DNA from: Anthopleura xanthogrammica
Taxonomy: Eukaryota; Cnidaria; Anthozoa; Actiniaria; Actiniidae
Reading direction: 5' to 3'
Assembly: GCA_964019055.1 (NCBI GenBank)
Contig: OZ025222.1
Coordinates: forward strand, 2,805,746-2,869,745
DNA: 64,000 nucleotides
Made by a program: the position numbers and the translations under genes. The notes below the pieces were generated by a model. It was not told the origin of the DNA. It saw nothing but the letters and a program-made list of their open reading frames with translations, and made no database searches. This document shows positions 46,767 through 56,255 of this stretch, piece after piece (position 1 is the first letter of the stretch; each line of letters opens with the position of its first letter).

Positions 46767-48212
46767 TTAGTCTGTGAGCTCGTCCTCCATTACAGACCAT
46801 ACTACCTTCGCCATGTACGGTGTCATGACAGAGAAACAGTTCTTCTTCCAGGCCGAGAGAGTTGTTGGTAAAATTCTCCCTTCCTCTTCGTTCAATTTAG
46901 AATTTTCTTCTCTCTGGCTCATAAATTTATCCTGGCGATGCTTTAGCCTTAACCTGACAGGTTTGACCGGTTTGGGGGGCAAAGAAACCGGTTTCTTAGG
47001 CTCTTGACTTCGGCGAGAAGAACTTTGGAATGCTTTTTCTCTTGTGGTTAGTGTTGTTGGACGTTCACATATTTTCAACCTTGGTTCTGATATCTCTCTC
47101 TTTATTTCTAAATCTCTTGCAGAAAATGAACCACTTGGACAATAATTTAGTAAAGTCTTGATATCTAAGGAAAAGTCTTTCTTGGTTAATCTAAAATCGT
47201 CGGAAATCTCCAGGCAGGCGAAGTTTTCTAAATTTAAAGGCTTGAATTCTTTTTCTTGCTCTCCATTTTCACAGATTGCTTCGTAATCTTTATACTCGTT
47301 TTGACGTAACGGTTCTCCATCAGCATGGGATTTTAAGCCTTGTAAATGAAAACTTGGCGAAGGGCATTCTTTTCCTTCTCCACTAGAAACCAAATTTGCT
47401 GCTTTGTAGCTTGGACGTCGTCTTGCCATTTTATCTTCATCAGCAAATCTCGAAAATAATTCTTCTCGCTTTGTACTGGTACTGTCTGCAATCTCAGGAG
47501 AGTTTCTACACTTCCTTGAAGTAGTTTTAGCAGCGATTCTGTCACCGTGAGCTTCTCGTTCTGTAGGCCGAATTGTTCCCATTCTTACGTCGGTAAGAGA
47601 GCTAGCGCCATCACTAGGCAACGCTTTGACAACAAATCTTGAACAAGAGTTTGAATTGCCACAAAAAAGCGGTTTTCTTTCTTGAATTTGCAGAAAATTA
47701 ACCGTCTTTGTGTTTCCATAACTGTATTTACTTTCTTGTGAAGACCTTTTTGCTGCTGTGATGTGTAAACGCGATGATTTCTCAACTAAGTCAAGAGTAT
47801 TATTTAAAGTGTCATCTTTAAGTAAGTGCTTCCTCGTACTAGAAACTCGTTGCAGCTTCCTTGAATCATTTCTCTCAGTTATCACCGAGTTTTTCGATAT
47901 TATTCCTCTAGATTTCTCTGTCTTTTCCTTGTCTTTTCGAGCAATTCCCATTAAAGGAATAATACTTGTATTTTCACACGTTTTATCCTTGACAGTAATA
48001 ATCCGCTGCTGCTTGTCAAACGGCACTTCATCCATTTCTATCGTCTCATAGCCATACAATTTCGAATTGTTTTTCAACAGACCCGTTAGCTTCTTCGAGT
48101 TACACTTCAAGAAATCACGTCTCAATAAAACACAGAAATTATCTCTCAGTTTTATGGACGAAATTTCAAATTTCCTTATTTCCTTAAGTGGGAACGATTT
48201 ATCCTCACACAT
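46767..48212 (-). CDS. unassigned one-exon protein, 481 aa, Ser/Lys-rich
   Basis: I do not recognise this protein. The frame runs 481 codons from an ATG at 48212 to TAA, much longer than chance in this AT-rich DNA, with a sensible composition and no repeat. It is basic and polar, probably largely disordered, with no signal peptide or membrane segment. There is a proline-rich basic patch near residue 420 (KKPVSLPPKPVKPVRLR). The C-terminal 35 residues look more ordered (LSAWKKNCFSVM, then KVVWSVMEDELTD). KVVW fits the loose RVxF-type PP1-docking pattern, but that pattern is common by chance. No splice sites are needed. The long false ORFs on the opposite strand have no such features. It could also be an exon of a larger gene. 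Confidence 0.65.
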   Translation of the reverse strand: MCEDKSFPLKEIRKFEISSIKLRDNFCVLLRRDFLKCNSKKLTGLLKNNSKLYGYETIEMDEVPFDKQQRIITVKDKTCENTSIIPLMGIARKDKEKTEKSRGIISKNSVITERNDSRKLQRVSSTRKHLLKDDTLNNTLDLVEKSSRLHITAAKRSSQESKYSYGNTKTVNFLQIQERKPLFCGNSNSCSRFVVKALPSDGASSLTDVRMGTIRPTEREAHGDRIAAKTTSRKCRNSPEIADSTSTKREELFSRFADEDKMARRRPSYKAANLVSSGEGKECPSPSFHLQGLKSHADGEPLRQNEYKDYEAICENGEQEKEFKPLNLENFACLEISDDFRLTKKDFSLDIKTLLNYCPSGSFSARDLEIKREISEPRLKICERPTTLTTREKAFQSSSRRSQEPKKPVSLPPKPVKPVRLRLKHRQDKFMSQREENSKLNEEEGRILPTTLSAWKKNCFSVMTPYMAKVVWSVMEDELTD

Positions 48213-48611
48213 TATGACAAATATCGAAGTACATTTTCTCTAATCCTTTCGCTTCTGCTTGGTGTTTGTTTTGTTGTCTATTGTTCGAGTATTTACATAT
48301 ATATTAATTTAGCTTGTCGTCTAGCCATTTCATCTATTTATATCTGCCTGCTGAGAACAGCTGCCGAATTTAATGGCTCTTTCTCTTAGCATTATTTAAG
48401 AACGGAACTTGGAAAAGTAAATTGTATTTTTTCTGTGAAAAGATAATTTTTGTTTGTATTGGCCACATACAGTTTTTTGAGTTCTGCTTTTTGGATGCAA
48501 AATTTAATTCTAAGTTGTTTTCAACATGATAAAAGTTAATTGTACACTATTATAAACAAATACACAAAGTAAGAAAGTAAAGCATATATGTTCATAGTGC
48601 ACTACGATATG

Positions 48612-48832
48612 TTTTCTCGTTATCTTCTTTTATTTACACCAACATGGCTGTCATGCTTCTATTAGCATGGCAAATCATCACCGCCATGTCAGTGTACCGT
48701 TAACCAAATATTTCTCGTTAGCTTCTCTCGTTATGTACACTAACATGGCTGCCATGCCTCTATTCTTGGTTAGCATGTGCATCATCACCGCTATGTTGGT
48801 GTACCATTAACCAAAGATTTCTGTCTCTTTTC
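48612..48832 (+). repeat. tandem pair of about 110-bp foldback units
   Basis: Two copies of ACACCAACATGGCTGTCATG, ATCATCACCGCCATG, TGGTGTACCATTAACCAAA (with substitutions). Within each, CACCAACATGGC pairs with GCCATGTTGGTGT-like sequence. Confidence 0.78.
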
Positions 48833-48962
48833 TCTGACTAGGAAAGCCTAGCTTTGATTGGCTGACATTCATTGGGAAACAATTAATCGGAGATGCGCAG
48901 CACAGCATGTGAACACAGCAATAACTACCATAGCCTTGGTTTAACTATTTAACAAATTTCTG

Positions 48963-48968
48963 TTTATT
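48963..48968 (-). terminator. AATAAA polyadenylation signal of the light-chain gene
   Basis: TTTATT on the plus strand, about 240 bases past the stop codon of the myosin light-chain gene; the first such hexamer I see. Confidence 0.4.
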
Positions 48969-49087
48969 GACAAATTAATTCAGCAATGCAATTTAAATTG
49001 ATAGATTTAACGAAGGGCGTAGAAAAAAATATTCCTGGTTTCCTGTGGCTGCATTTTCTATGGACCTTTTCTGAGATATCGAGCATG

Positions 49088-49182
49088 GTGCATTGTAGTC
49101 TAGCTTGGGTACAAACAACTTTTGTTCCTTTCATCATGCCTTGTTTGGTAGTGTTCGTACCCAAGCTGGACCACAATGCATC
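49088..49182. repeat. foldback element (GTCTAGCTTGGGTAC family), copy 2
   Basis: GCATTGTAGTCTAGCTTGGG pairs with CCCAAGCTGGACCACAATGC. It lies between the light-chain stop codon and its likely polyadenylation signal, so the hairpin may be in the 3' UTR. Confidence 0.88.
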
Positions 49183-49204
49183 TTGTTTGCAAAAAAGGCA
49201 GATC

Positions 49205-50593
49205 TTATTCCTGGCTGCCGTATTTCAACAGCCGAATGACGTCCTCACATCGAAATTTGCCGTCCTTGTCTGTGATGGAGCCGTGGAGAAAAATCTCATC
49301 AACCTTTGAAATTAAAAAATAAAAAATAATGAAAGGAATTAATCTTTTGCCAAGATAGAGTGAAGCTGTTTTGAAAAATCTGTGTTCTGGACTAGAAGCT
49401 GCTACCTCAATTTGATCAAACCCTGAAACAACCTCTGGGCTGATCTAAGTCAGGGCATGGTTAACTCACAGATCGAACCCTGAAACAACCTCTGGGCTGA
49501 TCTAAGTCAGGGCATGGCTAACTAACAGATCAAACATTAACCCTGAAACAACCTCTGGACTGATCTAAGTCAGGGCATGGCTAACTCACAGATCGAACCC
49601 TGAAACAACCTCTGGGCTGATCTAAGTCAGGGCTTGGCTAACTCACAGATTGAACCCTGAAACAACCTCTGGGTTGATCTAAGTCAGGGCTTGGCTAACT
49701 CACAGATCGAACCCTGAAACAACTTTGGGCTGATCAGGGCATGACGAACTCGTCATCATTAACATCATAATCATCATCACCACTACCACCACCATCATCC
49801 TCATCCTCATCCTCATCCTCATCCTCATCCTCATCCTCATCCTCATCCTCATCCTCATCCTCATCCTCATCCTCATCCTCATCCTCATCCTCATCCTCAT
49901 CCTCATCCTCATCCTCATCCTCATCCTCATCCTCATCCTCATCCTCATCCTCATCCTCATCCTCATCCTCATCCTCATCCTCATCCTCATCCTCATCCTC
50001 ATCCTCACCCTCATCAACCTCCTCCTCCTCATCATCATCATCCTCATCATTACCATCAACATCATCATTATCATCATCATCCTCATCATCGTCTCCATTA
50101 TATGGATGAAATGAAAGCCTCGTTTTCATTTGCATACTAATGAACTCACCTGTTGATGTGTTAGCCTCGATCCCATGGTGGTCAGCAGCTCACGAAACTC
50201 AGCCAGATCAATAAATCCTTTTCCGGTTTCATCAAAACACGAGAAAGCATTCTTTATGAGATCCTCCGAGTCTACATTTTCCATCTTCCGACCAAACATC
50301 TGTACAAAATGTACCAAATCAGAAGGAACTGACATCTCTCTCAGCATCTCTCGAATTTCTGAATCCTCTGGATCTTGGCCCAAAGACACAAGAATGTCTT
50401 TCAGATCTTTGTTGCTGATCTCCCCATCTCTGTCTTGGTCGATGAGGTTGAAAGCTTCTTGGAGTTCTTCGATCTGTTGAGTATCGAAGTGAGAAAACCC
50501 GCCATGTTTTCGCTTCACAGTGGAATTTAATCTTGATCTTCGTCTGGACTGGATTTTCACTGCATCGTCGCTTCTGTCTCTTTTCTTGAACAT
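49205..50593 (-). CDS. myosin regulatory light chain-like EF-hand protein (180 aa, two exons)
   Basis: Regulatory light chains bind the IQ motif of myosin II heavy chain and control contractility. Exon 1 is 50150-50593, exon 2 is 49205-49303; GT-AG, phase 0. The first EF-hand loop is DQDRDGEISNKD (residues 52-63), with all canonical ligand positions and Asp at position 12 as in this family. DLIKNAFSCFD and RELLTTMG (111-141) and the last exon (DKDGKFRCEDVIRLLKYG) match the family in order. I start at the ATG at 50593; the frame is open five codons further but without an ATG. The N-terminus is long and basic (RRRSR at 17-21). At the place of the Thr18/Ser19 phosphorylation pair, seven residues before the FD of the first helix, there is K29/H30. 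The intron holds two repeat arrays. Confidence 0.9.
49411..49741 (-). repeat. 57-bp minisatellite, array D (about 6 copies)
   Basis: CCTGAAACAACCTCTGGGC, TGATCTAAGTCAGGGCATGG and CTAACTCACAGATCGAA recur. Reverse orientation to arrays A and B. Located in the light-chain intron. Confidence 0.93.
49795..50006. repeat. (ATCCTC)n hexanucleotide repeat, about 35 copies
   Basis: Near-perfect hexanucleotide run in the light-chain intron, directly after array D, tailing into CAT/CCT repeats to 50095. It encodes false Glu-Asp and Arg-Met ORFs. Confidence 0.95.
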
Positions 50594-51776
50594 CCTTCTT
50601 AACTTCAAAACTGTTTCTGTTTCACAACAACTAATTCTTCAAATCATAAGCTAATTCTCCTTCTTCAAAATGAGCGACCCTTTCAATGAATTTCGACGAC
50701 TTTTGATTTATCGAAATGCTTAATTTGTAAAAAATTTAAAGGAAATAACTGAAGATAAACTCATTAATAGTTTTGGTAAAAAGCCAGATGATAGCTGCTT
50801 GTCTCTTTATACTGCACTCTGATTGGCTCGAATGAAATGATTGACACTCGCTGTGACATCTTGCTTGTTTAGAAATATAAAAATCCAGGGGGGAAAGGAT
50901 GTTAACTTGACTCAGGGAGAGTATTTTCCCGCGTTTTTCTATAAGTTTTCACCACAGGGATCCCAAGATTGTTATTTTCACCCTAAAACAACTAGGTTCC
51001 GAGCCAAGTCAACAGCTTTGTGAAATATTCTGTTCACCGCACATTGAGGTCAAAACCTGTGTAAATTGTTTGAAAAGATCAATTAAAATATGTATTTGCT
51101 TTTTCAATTTGTCTGCTGTTGTGGTCAAGAACCTATTGTGGTTTTGTCTATCTTTTGACAATGTTTTAACAGCTCTTCGCTAAGATAGTGATTTTAGGAA
51201 AAAGATAAATGGCAGTATAAAATAAAAGCAGATAAAAGCATTAAAAATATCTCACGAAAGTGACTTTAAAGCTACTTTTAAAGTTGATGAATTTTAAAGC
51301 TTTTTTTCTTAAAATTCGGTCAAAAAACTTCATATTTCCTTTCGGTTTAAAATGGAAGTGATGACAAATACATATTTTACCCTCCCTTCCCCTATAACAA
51401 ATGAACTGTCGGCTTCAGTCAGCCGTATTACGTACACATTCCCCGATTGGGAAAGTTCGGTAGCTGCACCCCCCGTCTGTTCGAGACAGATGGCAAACAT
51501 TGCTGAATGCTTTGTCATTCAGTATAAGCACAATGAAACCGAAATACCACGTGGAGTAGAGCCACAATATGCAGTTATCGACAAACTGAAACCGCATATG
51601 ATAGCATCATCAACTTCCAGTTGTGATCTCATTATTTTTTTAGAAACAAGTTATGGGTTGCCTGTGTACCACAGGAAGCCCACAAGAGTAAAAAATTGAC
51701 TTGGAACGCCTGGCATAGAAAGCAAGAAAGGAAGAAGTGTTTTTGACTTATTTCTTTCTTGTTTTTAAAAGCCTCA
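50594..51776. other. divergent intergenic region, light chain / IPK
   Basis: A 1.18 kb region between two genes transcribed away from each other, so both promoters should be here. I see no clear TATA, CRE or CpG island. A 115-codon plus-strand ORF at 51352-51699 has no recognisable features and is more likely untranslated. Confidence 0.5.
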
Positions 51777-54700
51777 ATGGGCGAGAATTATGGCGTAGAA
51801 GTTATCATCAAGCTAGGAGGCTGTGCTATTACCCATAAGAATGAGCTGGAAACGGAAAACTTAGCGGCTTTTGCGAAAGCTGCGAAGATTGTAACTGATT
51901 TGAAGGGAAAATGCGTCATAGTTCATGGAGCAGGGTAAAGCAATTTTGCTTAAAAGATCTTCATTTTGCTCACAGTGAGGACACTCGGACCATGAACACT
52001 TGATATTTTTATATTTTTTATTTTATGAATTTTCTGCTGCTTCAAACCTTCTGAAAATGAAGCACTGAACTCAAATAATCTTATTGTTCAAAGTAAATCA
52101 TATTTCCAATCGATTCACACAAGGGATAAAGGAGAAAAAAAGTATGAAAAAACCTCAAAGTGTTCATGGTTCGAGTGTCTTCAGTAAAAGTAAAAGTTCA
52201 AATTTGGAAGAGAATTTCCTCCATATAGAGTGATTTTACTTCATCATCATCATCATCTTTAGCCATCATTATTCAGGGCTTGAAATAACAGCCGGGTATC
52301 AGACAATGTCTGACCAGTATTGGCAGTATCAAATCCTTGCCTTGCCAGTCATTTTAACCAGTAATATTGACCCAGAAACAAGGTATTACCAAGCTAAAAC
52401 TAATTTCGATGGTCATCATGACGGACGACTGACCGACGGTTATTTCAAGCACTGTTATTGTCATCATCATCATCATATCATCAATTATCATTATTATGTT
52501 GCTTACCTCTGATATCATATGAAGCCACCTTTACGTTATTTCATTCCAGGTCTTTTGGTCATTTCCAAGCACATGAATATGGAGTTGCTAAAGGATTCAG
52601 CTCGGATGTAGATAATACCAGAATAGGGTTTGCAAAGACAAGATTGTCTGTAACAAAGGTAGAAAACATAATATTAACAGGGACGTTAGAACATAGTTTT
52701 GGTTGGTTGAGATAACGCCATGAATGGGGAAGAAGAGGGTCAGAAATGCAACATGTTTTTTTAATTGAAATTTTTAAATATTCATGGACCAAAAAAGACT
52801 GATTTCGAATAGGCCATGTCCGATATCAAAATAGAATATTAAAAAGGTTGGAATATCTTATCGATATCTTAAAATTCAGACTCCATCGCAAGGCTATAGT
52901 AGTATGGTACTTCATGTCTGGTACAAGCAATTGTATCCCCAAACACATTTATTGGTAGGAATAGCATAATGTCCCATACATGACGTTCCTACCTTACAGC
53001 AATGATAATTGCTGTCAATTCACTACTCAGCAACATTATAATTGAATCTACAGCACCATATCTACCAATCCTTTTGAGGTTTTATGCAACTTTGAACATT
53101 TTATTCTGGAGTGTTGCTGCATTATGCTAGAATTTTAAATATATTGAACGAGCACCAAACCTAGACCCCTTGCAGCATGTCAGAATGCAGCTCAATTTGG
53201 ATGACAAAACAATAGTCTGATTTCCAATTTTTAGTAGATTGAAATTCTTTTGTTTTTTAATTAAAATTTAAATATCTTGGACATGGCTGATTCACAAAAT
53301 ACTGCAGTGTTCCTTGATTATGTTAAAGATTTGTTTACTCATTTACTTAATATTAATTTATAGCTCAATCACAAGATCACTGACTTCTTTGTCAGTCATG
53401 GCATACCAGCTATTGGTCTTTCTGTAAGTAAGAATTATACTGTGTCATGTTAGGATAACATAAGATGCCTTTTGCTAATAAATGGTTTACTGTAAGGATT
53501 ATCCTTGTCTGATAAATTCAGTCTTGTACCCAGTTGTCACCTACTGTTCAATGTTGTTTATATTGTGCATGATGAATGTGCGCAAAGGATTTTGGAAAAG
53601 GGGAGCTTCTCTTTTTTCTTCCTAGCTTCATTCGATACACTGCGAACTCACTAAATCCTTCACTAAATCAACCACAGCACAAATAGTAAGCATACAGCGA
53701 AAAAGAGAAGCGACTGGGTACAAGTCTGAGATAAATTAATGTAGATTGCAAGTAGTCCTTTATTCCCCCTCATCCCCCCTCTCTACATGTATTTCCCTTG
53801 GTCACTTTGTGGTGTCCTGTTAATTTGCTTTGGTTGATTTGGCCGAGGGAGGATTAGTAGCTAGTTTAATATACCTGGGGAGGGGTGTGGGGAGTGAGGG
53901 ATGAAAGGAAAATACCCTCAATCCCCCTCCCCCATCCCCTGGGGATATTCGACTAGCTTATAGCCAAAATAATTGCAATGATCCCTCTCCCTCTCCTTTT
54001 GATTCCCTCTTAGCTTGAAAGCTCAGTCTGACTTTTGCTCAGCCACTGGACTTCCAGACCCCTTTTACATGATGTCAAATCAGCTCAATTTGTAGGACAA
54101 CACAAAAGAATTTCTCCTGTTTTATCCTTCAAATTGAGCTGCATTCCAACATGCTGCTAGGGGTATACTATGTACATATGGGTCCTGGTTATTAATTAGT
54201 GTTTATGAATCTTATAGCCATGCGGCACCTGGGTAACCTCTTCAGGTCATGTGACTACAGCATTCAATGATAATCTGGCCAAACTGGTTTCAGCTGGTTT
54301 TGTACCGATTTTGCATGGAGACTGTGTCCTTGATACTGATCAAGGCTGTGCGATACTCAGTGGGGATAAAATTATGGAGGTAAAGTAAAACAGTTATTTG
54401 CCAAGTTAGACCATGGGTCAGACAGTAACTAACCTATCTATGCCCTCTCCCCCCCCCCCCCCCTCCATAAAGAACTCTCCCCCCCCTCCATAAAGAACTC
54501 TCCCCCTCCCCTCCAGTAAAGAAAACACAAAATAGATAAATAGTATAAAAATGGTCACCCTTCTATCCATAATAATAGTAATAATAGTGCATCCATCCAT
54601 CCATCCATCCATCCATCCATCCATCCCTCCCTCCCTCCCTCCCTCCCTCCCTCCCTCCCTCCCTCCCTCCCTCCCTCCCTCCCTCCCTCCATCTCACTGT

Positions 54701-55385
54701 CACTTTCTGCCTCACTCCCTTCATCCACCCATCCATCCATTCCATTCCATTCCATTCCATTCCATTCCATTCCATCCACCCGAACTTCCATCCGTCCATC
54801 CATCTATCTAAATCTGTCTTCAGTTCCTATCTTCTGTTGCATCTTTCTTTTCATATATCTTTCTTATTCTCCAGAGACTTGTTCAAGAACTACATCCAAA
54901 GAGAGTAGTGTTCCTGACAAATGTCAACGGCATTTATGACAGACCACCAGAGGAACAAGGTACATAAAAAAATTGATAAAACTCACAAACAAAATCTACT
55001 GTAATTCCGTGACTTCGAACTTCAAGCGTCAAGCATTTTGAATTCTGAAAATAAATTAGATACTGACCTCGGAAAGGAAAGAAAATGATTATAAAACTGA
55101 GTGTGAAAAATGGCTTTTTTTTCCATAGGTGCAGTTTTACTTCAACAAATCAGTGTAACTAAAGATGGTAACATTTCAGTTTCCATAGCAACAAACATGC
55201 TCGGCCATGACGTCACAGATGGAGTGAAGGGAAAGCTCAAATCTATTAGTAATATCGTGATAAGCTCTAATGGGCTTACCAAAGTATTTGTTGGGAATAT
55301 ACTAGCAGACTCGTCTTATAGGACATGTATAGAGGGATGTACCTCACAGGGGGAGGGGACGGAGATTAAATTGGCAGTGGAATAG
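51777..55385 (+). CDS. IPK: isopentenyl phosphate kinase (276 aa, six exons)
   Basis: Phosphorylates isopentenyl phosphate to isopentenyl diphosphate with ATP, the last step of the archaeal-type mevalonate route; in plants and some animals it probably salvages isoprenoid monophosphates. Exons: 51777-51934, 52550-52658, 53364-53423, 54218-54379, 54875-54959 and 55129-55385; all in phase. Amino-acid-kinase-fold motifs are in order: IIKLGG at 10-15, HGAGSFGH at 50-57 (His50 or His57 aligns with the family's substrate-phosphate histidine), ILHGDCVLD at 140-148, FLTNVNGIYD at 176-185 and DVTDGVKGKL at 219-228 (usually DVTGGM.GK in the family). Cytosolic by lack of any signal. It lies divergent from the light-chain gene and convergent with the coiled-coil gene. 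Introns contain two copies of the CRE/E-box foldback family and an ATCC/CCCT repeat. Confidence 0.93.
52868..53108 (+). repeat. dispersed repeat, uninterrupted copy
   Basis: CTTAAAATTCAGACTCCATC, ATTTATTGGTAGGAATAGCA, GACGTTCCTACCTTAC and TTTTGAACATTTTATTC follow in the order seen at 45647-46105, without the extra element. IPK intron 2. Confidence 0.82.
53163..53262. repeat. CRE/E-box foldback family, copy 6 (truncated)
   Basis: TAGACCCCTTGCAGCATGTC and ATGCAGCTCAATTTGGATGA present; the right arm is lost after TTGAAATTCTTTTG. IPK intron 2. Confidence 0.83.
54055..54168. repeat. CRE/E-box foldback family, copy 7
   Basis: AGACCCCTTTTACATGATGT, CAGCTCAATTTGTAGGACA, then CAAATTGAGCTGCATTCC and CTGCTAGGGGTATAC. 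The CRE is mutated to TGATGTCA. IPK intron 3, 50 bases before exon 4. Confidence 0.84.
54591..54802. repeat. (ATCC)n, (CCCT)n and (CATTC)n block
   Basis: Three consecutive simple repeats (ATCC, then CCCT, then a CATTC pentamer) in IPK intron 4, about 70 bases before exon 5. The intron also holds a C-rich run at 54448-54465. Confidence 0.93.
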
Positions 55386-56206
55386 ACGGTGGGGGGAGGG
55401 GAGGGTGAGAATTTGCTTTCGTATGCGTTTTTCTTTCCAGTGTTGTGCGCTTTTCTAAGCTTAAGATTTAGGTCAAAATCTATTTTCTTTCGCTGTATCA
55501 CAGCGCGGGACAATCACAACATAGCTAGGCTTTCATCTAAAGATACGAAGATACGGTACAACATTGCGCGCAATGTTGCAAGTAATCGATATCGCGAGCC
55601 ATGTCACACGACAAAATTTGTTGCACGCAATGTTGCTAAAATAGAAAACGATCCTTCTTCAGAAACATTGCTTGAATATTGCGCGCAATGTTGCACCGTG
55701 TGTCGCGCCTTAAGCCAAAAGAACGAATTGGAACTTAGAAATTAATTTTTGCGAAGATATGGGAAACCCGGAAAAAGCCTTCGAAGAACAGGAGAGAATC
55801 AACAAGCAACTCCACTACCATACATGGAATTAGGTGTAGGAATTAAGTCAAGAACACATCTGTGAGAGGCAACTCAGGTCTGTCTGTCTGTATGTCTGTC
55901 TGTCCGTCCGTGTGCTTCCTAGTATGTCTGTCCACACTGAATGTTTTACCTTCTCTCTCGTGTTTAACTTATACAATATATCATGAACACAAGTTCGATG
56001 TTTTTATCTGCGAGAATATTCATTGATTCCTTTATTATAAAAATGATAAATTTCGTTGAAGAAAAAAATTAAAACTAAAAAATATATTACTAAATGTTTT
56101 ATCAAACAATCATTTTCAATTTTCTTCTTGAATTTGCTTTTCGAATGTTGATCCTCTTTTAAGACTTCTTTTAAGTTCATTTCCCAGTTTTTCTTTGACT
56201 TGGATT
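55386..56206. other. convergent spacer, IPK / coiled-coil gene
   Basis: Includes a perfect 20-base palindrome at 55559-55578, two more copies of its half (GCAATGTTGC) at 55629 and 55684, and a decayed minus-strand SINE tail at about 55745-55880. No gene seen. Confidence 0.55.
55559..55578. repeat. perfect 20-bp palindrome
   Basis: CAACATTGCG followed by its exact complement CGCAATGTTG. Half-sites recur nearby. Confidence 0.9.
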
Positions 56207-56212
56207 TTTATT
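56207..56212 (-). terminator. AATAAA polyadenylation signal of the coiled-coil gene
   Basis: TTTATT on the plus strand, 44 bases past the stop codon. Confidence 0.6.
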
Positions 56213-56255
56213 CCGGCTGATATATGATCCATGGGCTACTTCATATCAACACTAC

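Noticed and set aside
51352..51699. 115-codon ORF upstream of IPK
   Set aside because: No recognisable motif or splice signal; most likely 5' flank.
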